Positions 46,401 through 55,255 are shown, counted from the stretch's first letter. The stretch: DNA of 64,000 nt from Novosphingobium terrae (GCF_017163935.1 NZ_JABVZR010000001.1:4100844-4164843); one strand, 5' to 3'. Notes: generated from the letters alone by a model not told the origin. Numbers and translations: made by a program.

Positions 46401-47365
46401 GGGTTTGCCTCGTAGATGTCGAGCGTGTCTTGGCCGAGTTGGCGACGCGATGAAAGCTGCCAGCGGTTATGGGCATCGGCAAGGTGGGACAGGCCGATGT
46501 CGCCGATGGAGGGGCGCCCGCCGCCGATGACGATGGGCGCGCGGTAAAGCAGAATGCGGTCGATCAGACCTGCTTGCAGAAAGGCGCTGGCCGCTCCGGC
46601 GCCGCCCTCGATGAAGAGGTTCTGGATATGGGCCATGCCGGTGATGGCTTGCGGAGCGGGCAGGGCGTTCCAGCCTTCCGCAACCTCGCCATGAGTCAGC
46701 ACCCAGCGTTCAGGGCTGCGGTCTTCGAGGCCGGGCAGGCGCACATCCAGCCGGGGCGCATCGGCGCGATATGTGCCGCCGCCGACCAGAATCGCATCCG
46801 CCCGGGCGCGCATGGCGTGGGTGTGGGCGCGGGCTTCGGGTCCGGTGATCCATTGCGATTCGCCGCTGGCCAGCGCGATGCAGCCATCGAGCGAGGTGGC
46901 CAGCTTCAGCGTCACATGCGGGCGGCCAAAGCGCCGCTGCATCAGATAGCCTTCAAGGCTGGCGCGCGATTCAGGCGAATCAACCAGCTCGGCGGCAATC
47001 CCGGCGGCGCGGATGCGCTCCATCCCGAAGCCTGCGGTGCGGGGGTCGGGATCGGCGCAGCCCACCACCACGCGGGCGAGGCGCGAGGCGGAGACCAGAT
47101 CGGCGCAGGCTGGGCCGCGCGAGGATTTGTGAGCGCAGGGCTCCAGCGTGACGAACATCGTGGCGCCGCGCGCCTGCTCTCCGGCTGCGGCCAAGGCGAT
47201 GGCTTCGGCATGGGGGCGGCCGCCGGGCTGGGTCCAGCCGCGCGCGATCACGCGGCCATCCTTGACGATCAACGCGGTCACGCCGGGGTTGGGCGCGCAC
47301 ATCGGCCGCGCGCGCATCGCCAGCCTTGCGGTGGCGGCTAGCCAGCGCTGATCTTCAGGCCTCAC
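46385..47365 (-). CDS. ribD: Bifunctional riboflavin deaminase/reductase
   Basis: Two-step enzyme of riboflavin synthesis, 326 residues. The N-terminal deaminase domain (1-145) has HAE at 52-54 and the zinc cysteines in LEPCAHKSSRGPACADL. The usual PC-x-H-x-G-R-T-P-P-C form is altered to PCAHKSSRGPAC, but both cysteines and the histidine are kept. The C-terminal reductase domain (about 150-326) has LKLATSLDGCIAL and ARADAILVGGGTYRADAP. The start is GTG at 47365, overlapping the stop of the upstream gene. ribBA and ribH are not visible here. Confidence 0.93.
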   Translation of the reverse strand: MRPEDQRWLAATARLAMRARPMCAPNPGVTALIVKDGRVIARGWTQPGGRPHAEAIALAAAGEQARGATMFVTLEPCAHKSSRGPACADLVSASRLARVVVGCADPDPRTAGFGMERIRAAGIAAELVDSPESRASLEGYLMQRRFGRPHVTLKLATSLDGCIALASGESQWITGPEARAHTHAMRARADAILVGGGTYRADAPRLDVRLPGLEDRSPERWVLTHGEVAEGWNALPAPQAITGMAHIQNLFIEGGAGAASAFLQAGLIDRILLYRAPIVIGGGRPSIGDIGLSHLADAHNRWQLSSRRQLGQDTLDIYEANPCSPA

Positions 47366-47835
47366 TTGGCCTTGGGAGCGGGTTGGGCCTTGGCGGCGGG
47401 CTGGGGATTGTAGGCGTCGGCCTTGGCTTTGGCCGCGGCAGCATCGTCAGCCTTGGCCTTGGCCTCGATGGCGTCGACATCCATACCGGAAGCGCGGCCC
47501 AGCGCCTTGTAGAGGTCGCGCGTTTCCTGAGCGTCGCGCTCGGCCTCGGCCTTTTCCTTGTCCTTCAGCTTCTGGTTGGCGATGTTGCTCGCCTTGATCT
47601 CGGCGTCGCTGCGGCCTTCCTGCCAGCTGGTGATGTAGGTGATGTAGGGCAGGCGCTGAGGTACGCGATGCTCCTCGCGCGTCAGCATCGAGAAGGTGAG
47701 GGCGGTGCAGCTGGCGGCCAGCAGCGCGATTTTCCAGCGTGCCGTGCCCGCATCGCGGAACACCGTGACAAAGTCCTTCACGGCGCCCGACGGGCTGACA
47801 TCCTTCCACATCGAATTCTTGCGCGAAAAAAGCAT
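47362..47835 (-). CDS. Membrane-anchored coiled-coil hypothetical protein
   Basis: A 157-residue protein of unknown function. A cytoplasmic start (MLFSRKNSMWKDVSPSGAV) leads to one membrane segment (KIALLAASCTALTFSML, about 37-53) and a short RLPYITYITSWQEGRSDAEI segment, then a charged helix likely forming a coiled coil (about 80-130) and a Lys/Ala/Pro-rich tail. Its stop overlaps the ribD GTG start, so it is first gene of a ribD-ribE transcript, but it has no clear link to riboflavin. The region resembles alphaproteobacterial proteins of unknown role. Confidence 0.65.
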   Translation of the reverse strand: MLFSRKNSMWKDVSPSGAVKDFVTVFRDAGTARWKIALLAASCTALTFSMLTREEHRVPQRLPYITYITSWQEGRSDAEIKASNIANQKLKDKEKAEAERDAQETRDLYKALGRASGMDVDAIEAKAKADDAAAAKAKADAYNPQPAAKAQPAPKAK

Positions 47836-47891
47836 GGGCTTGCAGATAGTGCGAGTCAGCGCGCGGCGCCAGTGGTTGCTTGCCCTAAAAG

Positions 47892-48650
47892 CTATCCCAA
47901 AATGGCGTAGAGCCCACGCCCATGGCGTTTCAGCCAGCGATTGGCCTCCTCGATATCGCCTTCGAACAGTTTGGCGAGGCAGGCGTGAAAGCGCGGAGAA
48001 TGGTCGAAATGCAGCAGATGGGCCACCTCATGGGCGACCACGCTGCGCCGCACGGCATCGGGCGCCATGATCAGCCGCCAGTTGAGCCGGATGATTCCCT
48101 TGCCCGAGCAACTGCCCCAGCGTGAGCGCGCATTGGTCAGCGCCAGCGTGGGCAGTGCCACCTTGGCCCGCGCGCAATAGAAGGCCAGATCGTCTGCGAA
48201 CAACGACTTGGCCTCGGCGTGAAGCCAGCGGCGGATGCGGGTGTCGAGCCCCTCTGACGGTCCGCCGAGGCGTAGCGTGCCGTCCATGACGGCAGGGCGG
48301 CGCGGGGCTGCAGCGACATGATCGATCCGCAGCAGCACGCCGCGAAAGGGCAGGTTGGCGCCATCGCCCAGCGGTGCGGGCGCCACATGGCGCGCCAGTT
48401 GCGCCTCCAGCCAGAGCGCGCGCGATCTGGCGAAAGCCAAAGCCTCGGCGGTGCGGCCCCAGCGCGGCATGGAAATGCGAATCTCGCTGGCATCCGGCGC
48501 AAGGCGCATCACCATGCGCCGCGATTGGGCCAGACGGCGGATGGTGACGGGAATCTGTCGCCCGCCGATCTCGATCACCGGCGGGACATCGGCCTGCCGC
48601 TCGGCGCTTTTGCCGAGGGAGCGGCGCAGGAAATCAGGCAGAACCGCCAT
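47892..48650 (-). CDS. YgjP/SprT-like zinc metallopeptidase (DUF45)
   Basis: Predicted metallopeptidase, 252 residues from the ATG at 48650 (MAVLPDFLRRSL). The N-terminal half has the DUF45 hallmarks VTIRRLAQSRRMVMRLAPD and ISMPRWGRTAEALAFA. The zinc site is VVAHEVAHLLHFDHSPRFHACL: HEVAH plus a third histidine, near residues 205-220. ARSRWGSCSGKGIIRLNWRL is a further family motif. The natural substrate is unknown. It overlaps the YcgN gene by 17 bp, so it is translated with it. Confidence 0.85.
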   Translation of the reverse strand: MAVLPDFLRRSLGKSAERQADVPPVIEIGGRQIPVTIRRLAQSRRMVMRLAPDASEIRISMPRWGRTAEALAFARSRALWLEAQLARHVAPAPLGDGANLPFRGVLLRIDHVAAAPRRPAVMDGTLRLGGPSEGLDTRIRRWLHAEAKSLFADDLAFYCARAKVALPTLALTNARSRWGSCSGKGIIRLNWRLIMAPDAVRRSVVAHEVAHLLHFDHSPRFHACLAKLFEGDIEEANRWLKRHGRGLYAILG

Positions 48651-49125
48651 GTTTCTCCTCATCATCCTCGACGACTTCGATCTCCATCGGCTCGCCGTCC
48701 CAGATGATATGCTGGTGCAGCGGTCCGGCAATCTCCTCGCTGATCGCCTTGCCGATCACCGAAAAGCCCGCGCGATGCACCGCCTTGCGGTCGCCGCAGA
48801 CCAGATAGTGCCATTCGGGCAGCGGCAGGTCTTCGGCGCGCAGGCGATAGGCACAGCTGTCGGGCAACCACGGTAGCGTATGGGCCAGACGCGGGGTCAG
48901 CCGCACGCAGTCTGGCACGAAATTGCGACGGTTTTTGTAATCCGAACATTGCGCGCTGCGCAGGTCCAGCAGCTTGCAGGCGACATTGGTGTGGTAGATG
49001 TCGCCGGTGTCGTCATCCTCCACCTTGTGCAGGCAGCATTGGCCGCAGCCGTCGCACAGGGCTTCCCATTCGTCACGCTTGAGTGTGTGGAGCGGCTGCT
49101 CCCAGAAAGGCTTCACTTCACCCAT
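48634..49125 (-). CDS. YcgN-family cysteine-cluster protein (UPF0260)
   Basis: A 163-residue protein with many cysteines, of the YcgN family. The pattern WEALCDGCGQCCLHKVED, followed by NVACKLLDLRSAQCSDYKNR, is characteristic and probably binds zinc or iron. It ends in an acidic stretch with MEIEVVEDDEEKHG. The function is unknown. It overlaps the SCO gene upstream by 13 bp and the peptidase gene downstream, forming a three-gene cluster. Confidence 0.9.
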   Translation of the reverse strand: MGEVKPFWEQPLHTLKRDEWEALCDGCGQCCLHKVEDDDTGDIYHTNVACKLLDLRSAQCSDYKNRRNFVPDCVRLTPRLAHTLPWLPDSCAYRLRAEDLPLPEWHYLVCGDRKAVHRAGFSVIGKAISEEIAGPLHQHIIWDGEPMEIEVVEDDEEKHGGSA

Positions 49126-49742
49126 TTCACGATCTCGGCGGCCATGGCGTCGGGGCCCTTGTCGGCGGGCAGGATGGCGACGGGCTCGCCCTTCGGCCCC
49201 ATCAGCAACACGGTGCGGCTGTGGTTGATGAGATAGCCGCCGCCCGGCGTGGAGGCGCCGCGATCATGATAGACCGCGAATTCCTGCGCCGCCTTGTCGA
49301 TCTCCGCCTTGGGGCCGGTGAGCCCCACCACGCGCGGCGAGAAGGCGGCGGCGAACTGGCCGACGATCTGCGGCGTGTCACGCTCGGGATCGACGGTGAT
49401 GAAGATCGGCACCACGCGGGGCGTCAGCGCGGGATGGCTTTTCTCAAGCTTCTCAAGCGCATGGCCGATCACCGCCATATCGGTGGGGCAGGCGTCGGGG
49501 CAGTAGGTGTAGCCGAAATAGACGATGCGGTAGCGCCCGTCGAAATCGGACCAGCGCACGGTCTTGCCGTTCTTGTCGATCAGCGTGAAAGGCCCGCCTA
49601 CCTGCGCATCGGCCAGCGGAGGCTTTTCGGCCTGCGTCCCGCTCGGCCCGCAGGCGGAAAGCGAGAGCATCAGGGCGCCCAGTAGAAGGGCGGCTTTGGA
49701 CTTGCGTCGGGGGTGGGCGTTCGTCATGGCGCGCCGGTTCAT
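49113..49742 (-). CDS. SCO/SenC-family copper chaperone lipoprotein
   Basis: Thioredoxin-fold protein of the SCO1 family, used to insert copper into cytochrome c oxidase or for related redox work. It has 209 residues with a lipoprotein signal and lipobox LSAC near residue 31. The copper site is the CPDAC pair in YFGYTYCPDACPTDM, with a distant histidine in YLINHSRTVLL. The ATG at 49727 is an alternative start with no better ribosome site. Neighbours downstream overlap, so the cluster is probably co-transcribed. Confidence 0.9.
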   Translation of the reverse strand: MNRRAMTNAHPRRKSKAALLLGALMLSLSACGPSGTQAEKPPLADAQVGGPFTLIDKNGKTVRWSDFDGRYRIVYFGYTYCPDACPTDMAVIGHALEKLEKSHPALTPRVVPIFITVDPERDTPQIVGQFAAAFSPRVVGLTGPKAEIDKAAQEFAVYHDRGASTPGGGYLINHSRTVLLMGPKGEPVAILPADKGPDAMAAEIVKWVK

Positions 49743-49884
49743 GCTCTGCTAAAGCCTCTCGCGCAAGGTGCCAGCTGGCCTTGATCTGTCTGCTTGCGGC
49801 GAGCGGTGTGGGGACCCGTCGCCCGGGCACATGAGGAGATTGACGAAGGTGATGAGGTCGCGGATTTCGCAGAAGGGCGCCCGT

Positions 49885-50490
49885 ATGCTGCGTTCTGGTC
49901 TGTTTGGCGCTCTGGCGCTGGCCATGGTGGCAGGTGGGGCGCAGGCCCAGAATTTCTCCAAGGGTTACAAGTTCCTCGAGTCGGTGCGCAACAATGAGAT
50001 GAGCGATGTGAACAACACGCTCTCCGAGCCCGGCAACCAGATCATCAACACCCATGACATCTCCACGGGCGACACCGCGCTGCACATCCTTGCCGCGCGT
50101 CGTGACACGCCCTGGATCAATTATTTCCTGGCGCGCGGCGCCGATCCGAACGCGAAGAACAACAAGGGCGAGACGCCTTTGGTGACTGCCGCCAACATCG
50201 GTTACAATGAAGGTGTGGAGCTGCTGCTCAACTCTGGCGCCCGCCCCGACGAATCCAATGCGACCGGCGAGACCCCGCTGATGTCGGCGGTGCATCGCCG
50301 CGATGTGGGCATGGTGCGTCTGCTGCTGAAGGCCGGCGCCAATCCGGACCGTTCGGACAGCGCTGGCCGTACTGCGCGCGACTATGCCAAGCTGGAGGAT
50401 CGCTCGGGCAATCTGACCAATGAGATCGACGCCAATGCCAAGAAACAGGCAGGCAGCGGTCGTTCCTCCTATGGGCCTAGCCTGCCATGA
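49885..50490 (+). CDS. Exported ankyrin-repeat protein
   Basis: A 201-residue protein with a signal peptide ending GAQAQ (about 22), so most likely periplasmic. Three to four ankyrin repeats follow: GDTALHILAARRDTPWINYFL, GETPLVTAANIGYNEGVELLL and GETPLMSAVHRRDVGMVRLLL, each with the TPL turn. Ankyrin repeats bind partner proteins; the partner is unknown. The ATG at 49885 was chosen because it starts the signal peptide. Its stop overlaps the coq9 start by 4 bp. Confidence 0.85.
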   Translation: MLRSGLFGALALAMVAGGAQAQNFSKGYKFLESVRNNEMSDVNNTLSEPGNQIINTHDISTGDTALHILAARRDTPWINYFLARGADPNAKNNKGETPLVTAANIGYNEGVELLLNSGARPDESNATGETPLMSAVHRRDVGMVRLLLKAGANPDRSDSAGRTARDYAKLEDRSGNLTNEIDANAKKQAGSGRSSYGPSLP

Positions 50491-51155
50491 GCGCTGCTGT
50501 CGCCGCATCTGATCTGCCGCTCGATGATGTGCGGCTGCTGCTGGCCCCCGCCATCGCCGATGCCGCCGCCTTTGACGGCTGGAGCGAGGCGGCGGTGCGT
50601 GCCGCCGCGCAGCAACTGGGCGTGAACGGCGATGTCGCGGCCTATGCCTTCTCCGAAGGGCCGATGGCGATGATCGAGGCGCTGGCCGCCTCGGTCGATG
50701 TGGCGATGGCACAGGCGCTGCCCGCCGAGGTGCTGGCGACGATGAAGATCCGCCAGCGCATTCGAGCGCTGGTCGCCTTCCGTCTGGAAGCGCAGGCCGG
50801 GCGCGAGGAGGCGCTGCGCCGCGTTCTCTCGATCATGGCCGATCCGCGCCATCTGGCCGCCGCGACAAAGCTGGGCTGGCGCAGTGCCGACGCCATATGG
50901 CGTCTGGCGGGCGATACGGCGGTGGACATCAACCATTACACCAAGCGCGCCACGCTGGCGGGCGTCTATGCCGCGACTCTGGCGGTGTGGGTTGATGACC
51001 ACAGCGAGGGCAAGGCCGAAACGCTGGCCTTCCTCGACCGGCGGATCGATGGGATCATGCGGTTTGAAAAGGCCAAGGCCCAGCTCTTCCGCGCCGATCG
51101 TGAGCATTTCAGCCTGGTGCGCCTGCTGGGCCGCCTGCGTTACCCGGCACCCTGA
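50487..51155 (+). CDS. COQ9 family ubiquinone-biosynthesis protein
   Basis: A 222-residue TetR-fold-like lipid-binding protein of the COQ9 family, which assists ubiquinone synthesis. The conserved parts are AFDGWSEAAVRAAAQQLGV near the N-terminus and SADAIWRLAGDTAVDINHYTKRATLAGVYAATLAVW towards the C-terminus (in pieces: IWRLAGDTAVDINHYTKR, LAGVYAATLAVW). It is common in alphaproteobacteria and supports an aerobic respiratory life. The start overlaps the ankyrin gene stop (ATGA). Confidence 0.92.
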   Translation: MSAAVAASDLPLDDVRLLLAPAIADAAAFDGWSEAAVRAAAQQLGVNGDVAAYAFSEGPMAMIEALAASVDVAMAQALPAEVLATMKIRQRIRALVAFRLEAQAGREEALRRVLSIMADPRHLAAATKLGWRSADAIWRLAGDTAVDINHYTKRATLAGVYAATLAVWVDDHSEGKAETLAFLDRRIDGIMRFEKAKAQLFRADREHFSLVRLLGRLRYPAP

Positions 51156-51189
51156 GGGCCGCCTTAAACATTTTTAAGGCTATGGTGTT

Positions 51190-51208
51190 ATTGCGAGCCA
51201 GTTGCAAT
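51190..51208 (+). promoter_or_regulatory. Fur-box-like inverted repeat before feoAB
   Basis: ATTGC-GAGCCAGTT-GCAAT is a 19-bp dyad 30 bp before the feoA start. Fur sites are also about 19 bp, and iron uptake genes are the expected targets. The site is only partly symmetric, so this is a candidate. Confidence 0.4.
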
Positions 51209-51237
51209 CCGCTCTGACTTCTGGCAGCGCGGATGTC

Positions 51238-51504
51238 ATGGATTCCGTCACGACTCTGCCGCCTGTCACGTTGGACAATCTGCCGCTGGAAACGCCCGCG
51301 CGAATCCTTGCTGTCGATTGGTCGGCTCTGGTGGCGGAAGAGGCGCAGCGTCTGCGGGCGCTGGGCATCGATGTGGGTGCGCGCATCACCGTGGCGCATC
51401 GCGGCATCTGGGCCGGGCGCGATCCGCTGGCGATCATGGTCGGCCGCATGACGGTGGCGCTGCGCCGCGTGCATGCCAAAGCCATGACGGTCGAGGCGAT
51501 CTGA
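51238..51504 (+). CDS. feoA: FeoA-family protein
   Basis: Small SH3-like partner of FeoB, 88 residues from the ATG at 51238 (MDSVTTLPPVTLDNLPL). The FeoA-type core reads EEAQRLRALGIDVGARITVAHRG and ends LRRVHAKAMTVEAI. The ORF extends upstream to a TTG at 51202 but without support. It lies 3 bp before feoB, and together they form the ferrous iron uptake operon. Confidence 0.85.
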   Translation: MDSVTTLPPVTLDNLPLETPARILAVDWSALVAEEAQRLRALGIDVGARITVAHRGIWAGRDPLAIMVGRMTVALRRVHAKAMTVEAI

Positions 51505-51507
51505 GCC

Positions 51508-53397
51508 ATGACGGTTGTCGAAGCCATCCGCCCCGCCGAAACCACCCGCCTTCAGCGCGCGGCGCTGGTCGGCAACCCCAATGCAGGGAAAAGCGCGCTG
51601 TTCAACGCGCTGACCGGCGCGCGGCAGAAGATTGCCAACTATCCCGGCGTCACCGTGGAGCGCAAGGCAGGCCGTCTGCCGCTGCCCACGGGCGAAACCA
51701 TCGAACTGACCGATCTGCCCGGCTCCTATGGGCTGGACGCCACCAGCCCGGATGAAGAGGTCACCCGCCGCGTCATTCTGGGCGAGCTGGCCGGAGAGGG
51801 GGCGCCCGATGTGCTGGTCGTCGTGCTGAATGCCAGCAATCTGGAACAGCATCTGGTCTTCGCGCAAGAGGTGATCGCCTTGGGCCGCCCCTGTGTGGTG
51901 GCGCTCAACATGATCGATCTGGCCGAGCGTGACGGGCTGACGCTGGACCCCGCCGCTCTGGCGCAGGCGCTGGGCGTGTCGGTGATCCCCACCGTGGCGG
52001 TGCGCCGCCGCGGTCTGACCGAACTGGCAGAGGCCATCGCCGAAGCCCATGCGCGTGTCGGCGCGGGCAGCGTGCATCCGCGCGCCCATCTCGATATGGC
52101 TGAGCGTCGCATGGAGGCTCATGCCATCGCGGGCGCCGCCATCATTTCCGAAAGCGCCAAGCACCGCCTGCATTCGCGGCTGGACCGGGTGCTGCTGCAT
52201 CCCTGGCTGGGGCCTATCATCCTGTTCGCGCTGCTGTTCGTGGTGTTTCAGGCGGTGTTCTCCTGGGCCAAGCCGTTTCAGGATGCGCTGCAAGGCGTGG
52301 TCGATCTGATCGTCGGCTGGGTGAATGCCGAGATGCCCGCCGGGCTGCTGCGCAACTTTATCACCGATGGCGCGCTGAAGGGCGTGGGCGCGGTGGTGGT
52401 GTTCCTGCCGCAGATCATCATCCTGTTCTTTTTCATCCTCAGTCTTGAGGCCTCGGGCTATATGGCGCGCGCCGCCTTCCTGATGGACCGGCTGATGGCG
52501 GGCGTGGGGCTTTCGGGCCGCAGCTTTATTCCGTTGCTGTCGTCCTTTGCCTGCGCGGTGCCCGGCATCATGGCGACGCGCAGCATCACCGATCCCAAGG
52601 ATCGCCTCACCACCATTCTGATCGCCCCGCTGATGACCTGTTCGGCGCGTCTGCCGGTCTATGGCGTGATCATCGCGGCGGTGATCCCCAACACGCCGAT
52701 GGGCCCGGGCGGGATCATCGGCCTGCAGGGGCTGGTGCTCTTCGCGCTCTATGTCGCGGGGATCGTCGGCGCGATGGTGGTGGCGCTGCTGCTGCGCGGC
52801 ACGATCACCAAGGGCAAGGCCAGCGGCTTTATCATGGAGATGCCCAAGTACCAGATGCCGCGCGGGCGCGATCTGGCTTTGGGCCTGTTCCAGCGCGCCT
52901 GGATCTTCCTGCGCCGCGCGGGCACGATCATCTTTCAGGTGGCGGTGATCCTGTGGCTGCTGCTCAACTTCCCGCGTGCCGAGCCGGGCAAGGATCAGGT
53001 CGATGCCTCTTTCGCGGGGCATATCGCCAATGGGCTGGCGGTGGTGGTGAAACCCATCGGCTTCAACCGCGATATCGCTCTGGCGCTGATCCCCTCGATG
53101 GCGGCGCGCGAGGTGGCGGTCTCGTCTCTGGCGACGACCTATGCCGTCTCCAGCAGCGACGAGGAAAAGACCGACGAGGCCCTGTCGGCGCAGCTGAAAA
53201 AGAACTGGCCGCTGCCCACCGCGCTGGCGTTCCTCGCGTGGTTCGTTTTCGCGCCGCAGTGCATGTCGACCATCGCCGTCACGCGCCGGGAAACCAATGG
53301 CTGGAAATGGCCGAGCTTTATGCTGGGCTACCTCTTTGTGCTGGCCTATGTCTTTGCCGGCATCACCTATTGGACCGCGCTGGCCTTCGGGCTTTGA
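51508..53397 (+). CDS. feoB: Ferrous iron transporter FeoB
   Basis: Inner-membrane Fe(II) transporter with a cytoplasmic G-protein domain, 629 residues. The G domain (about 15-180) has G1 GNPNAGKSALFN, the switch region NYPGVTVE, G3 DLPGSYGL and G4 NMID. The membrane part begins at about 230 with two Gate regions, including SFIPLLSSFACAVPGIMATR and the second gate SARLPVYGVIIAAV. The protein is shorter than E. coli FeoB (773) and lacks feoC nearby. The C-terminal membrane segments are complete. Iron uptake complements the suf operon. Confidence 0.95.
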   Translation: MTVVEAIRPAETTRLQRAALVGNPNAGKSALFNALTGARQKIANYPGVTVERKAGRLPLPTGETIELTDLPGSYGLDATSPDEEVTRRVILGELAGEGAPDVLVVVLNASNLEQHLVFAQEVIALGRPCVVALNMIDLAERDGLTLDPAALAQALGVSVIPTVAVRRRGLTELAEAIAEAHARVGAGSVHPRAHLDMAERRMEAHAIAGAAIISESAKHRLHSRLDRVLLHPWLGPIILFALLFVVFQAVFSWAKPFQDALQGVVDLIVGWVNAEMPAGLLRNFITDGALKGVGAVVVFLPQIIILFFFILSLEASGYMARAAFLMDRLMAGVGLSGRSFIPLLSSFACAVPGIMATRSITDPKDRLTTILIAPLMTCSARLPVYGVIIAAVIPNTPMGPGGIIGLQGLVLFALYVAGIVGAMVVALLLRGTITKGKASGFIMEMPKYQMPRGRDLALGLFQRAWIFLRRAGTIIFQVAVILWLLLNFPRAEPGKDQVDASFAGHIANGLAVVVKPIGFNRDIALALIPSMAAREVAVSSLATTYAVSSSDEEKTDEALSAQLKKNWPLPTALAFLAWFVFAPQCMSTIAVTRRETNGWKWPSFMLGYLFVLAYVFAGITYWTALAFGL

Positions 53398-53541
53398 GGC
53401 GGGCCGCCCGCCGTATCGTGCATAAGTGAGGTTTCACCGCTTGGCGAAAGGCCGGGCGGCGACTACCCTTGCGCCCAATCTGTTTTCGGAGCGTGCTCGC
53501 CTCAGGTCTGAAGCCGCTCCCGTCACGCGCAAGAGGAAGAG

Positions 53542-54129
53542 ATGGCAGGCAGCGTCAACAAGGTCATTCTGGTCGGCAACCTTGGGGCCGATCCGGAAGT
53601 GAAGTCGTTCCAGAACGGCGGGCGCATCGCCAATCTGCGCATCGCCACCTCGGAAAACTGGAAGGACCGCACCACCGGTGAGCGCAAGGAGCGCACCGAG
53701 TGGCATCAGGTGGTGCTGCAGTCCGACGGGCTGGTCGGCGTGGCCGAGCGTTTTCTGCGCAAGGGTTCGAAGATCTACATCGAGGGAAGCCTGCGCACCC
53801 GCAAGTGGCAGGACCAGAGCGGCAATGACCGCTACACCACCGAAATCTCGGTGGGCGTCGGCGGCGTGCTGACCATGCTGGACGGCGCCCCCGGTGGCGG
53901 TGCTGGCGGCGGCGGCATGGGCGGTGGCGGCGGCCAGCGTTCGGGCGGCGGCGACTGGGGCGGTGGCTCCGGCGGCGGTGCGCGTTCGGGCGGTTCCTCG
54001 GGCGGCGGCGATTGGGGCCGGACCTCGGGCGGCGGTGGCCAGAGCAGCGGCGGTGGCGACTGGGGTCGCACCAGCGGCGGCTCGGGCGGCGGTTTCGCCG
54101 AAGATTTGGACGACGATATCCCGTTCTGA
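53542..54129 (+). CDS. ssb: Single-stranded DNA-binding protein
   Basis: Binds and protects single-stranded DNA during replication and repair, 195 residues. The OB-fold (1-112) has [43 protein letters not shown] and [16 protein letters not shown]. The linker (about 118-180) is extremely Gly- and Ser-rich with three copies of SGGGDWG(R/G), and the protein ends in the acidic partner-binding tip DLDDDIPF. The Gly/Trp repeat linker is longer and more regular than in E. coli SSB. A bidirectional terminator follows. Confidence 0.96.
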   Translation: MAGSVNKVILVGNLGADPEVKSFQNGGRIANLRIATSENWKDRTTGERKERTEWHQVVLQSDGLVGVAERFLRKGSKIYIEGSLRTRKWQDQSGNDRYTTEISVGVGGVLTMLDGAPGGGAGGGGMGGGGGQRSGGGDWGGGSGGGARSGGSSGGGDWGRTSGGGGQSSGGGDWGRTSGGSGGGFAEDLDDDIPF

Positions 54130-54151
54130 GTCAGGCCGGAACATCAGACAG

Positions 54152-54187
54152 AAAAACGCCCCGCAGTTGGTTCTGCGGGGCGTTTTC
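54152..54187. terminator. Bidirectional terminator between ssb and DUF177
   Basis: ACGCCCCGCAG and CTGCGGGGCGT form a perfect 11-bp stem around TTGGTT, with A5 before and T4 after. It ends both ssb and the convergent DUF177 gene. Confidence 0.85.
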
Positions 54188-54205
54188 GTTCCAGCTCGCC
54201 GAGTT

Positions 54206-54733
54206 TCAGCTCTTGGGATTTTTCAGGGCAGCCAGTGCCGCGAAAGGCCCGGTCTTGTCCTCGCCCAGCAGGCCTGATTCCTGACGCACACGGTTGGCCT
54301 CGGGGCCGGTGGCGAAGGGATCGATGGCCAGCCCAAGGCTCTGCGCCACGGCCTCGCCCAGATCGAGGCGTTCGCCCTCGAACTCGATCTCGTCGCAATC
54401 GTCGCTGGTGATCTCGATCTCCTGATCGGCGGAGAGATCCTCCGGCGCGATGCTGGTGGCTGGCACGAAGCGGAAGTCCAGCGGTTCATCGACCTTCACC
54501 GGCAGATCCTCGCCCGAGACGGCGCAGCTCTGCACGAAATCGGCCTTGATGCGGCCCTTGGCGGTCACGGCCGGCCCATCGCGGGTGAGGGTGACCGTTG
54601 CCTCCAGCTGATTCACCGCCACCAGCGTGAAGCGCTTGGCCAGCGCCACGCATTCCTCGGCGCTGGCGGTGATGGTGACTGGCTTGTCCTCCAGATGGCG
54701 GATGTCGATGATGCGGGTAAACTCGGGGGTCAT
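54206..54733 (-). CDS. DUF177 (YceD) family protein
   Basis: A 175-residue DUF177/YceD protein, often found near rpmF and linked to 23S rRNA maturation in other bacteria. The conserved core has FVQSCAVSGEDLPVKVDEPLDFRF in pieces (VQSCAVSGEDLP, PLDFRFVP) and the later GERLDLGEAVAQSLGLAIDPF. Here it is paired not with rpmF but with a CBP3-type chaperone gene, whose stop abuts its start codon (1-bp spacing). Confidence 0.88.
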   Translation of the reverse strand: MTPEFTRIIDIRHLEDKPVTITASAEECVALAKRFTLVAVNQLEATVTLTRDGPAVTAKGRIKADFVQSCAVSGEDLPVKVDEPLDFRFVPATSIAPEDLSADQEIEITSDDCDEIEFEGERLDLGEAVAQSLGLAIDPFATGPEANRVRQESGLLGEDKTGPFAALAALKNPKS

Positions 54734-55255
54734 TCAAATCTCTCCTGCCAGCAGGGTGGAGGCCGGAAGGCTCTCCAGCCGCTGGAACAGGGCGCGCACG
54801 GCGGCGGCAAGGCCTGCCGTATCTGCGCCCTCATTCATGGTCATGTTGCGGGTGAGGGCCTCGGTTAGCGCTGAATCATCGGCCTGTTGCAAAGCATCGC
54901 GATAGGCGCCGATCCTTCCGCCCAGCACGCTCATCAGTCGCCCGATATGCTTGCCCACCACCATATCGCCCACGCCGGTTTCGCGCAGCTGGCCGTCCAT
55001 ATCGGTGACGAACAGCTCGGTCAGCAGCACGGAAGGGGCCTTCAAGGCTTCCTCATGCTCCATCCGCAGCAGGGCGAGGCTGAGCACCAGCGTGATCGCA
55101 TCGAAGCGGCCCGGCAGCGTATCGGCCACGCCAAGGTCGGCATACCAGCTCTTTTCGCGCGCGGCGCCCACCAGCGCATGCCACAAGGGGCGCACGCCGG
55201 CATGCTCGTCGCCGCGAGGGCCCAACAGGCGGGAAAGAAGCGATGTGCGGGCCAT
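54734..55255 (-). CDS. Ubiquinol-cytochrome c chaperone (CBP3) family protein
   Basis: A 173-residue protein with the CBP3 domain that in mitochondria aids cytochrome b and the bc1 complex. Typical sequence includes WHALVGAAREKSWYADLGVADTLPGRFD in pieces (REKSWYADLGV, TLPGRFDAITLVL), ELFVTDMDGQLRE and GVGDMVVGKHIGRLM. Its pairing with DUF177 is common in alphaproteobacteria and hints at a shared transcript. The 249-bp gap to bamE must hold both divergent promoters. Confidence 0.9.
   Translation of the reverse strand: MARTSLLSRLLGPRGDEHAGVRPLWHALVGAAREKSWYADLGVADTLPGRFDAITLVLSLALLRMEHEEALKAPSVLLTELFVTDMDGQLRETGVGDMVVGKHIGRLMSVLGGRIGAYRDALQQADDSALTEALTRNMTMNEGADTAGLAAAVRALFQRLESLPASTLLAGEI

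Noticed and set aside
47836..47891. FMN riboswitch before ribD-ribE
   Set aside because: Only about 56 bp lie between the first gene of this transcript and the next coding region, and no FMN-type conserved boxes are visible there or before ribE.
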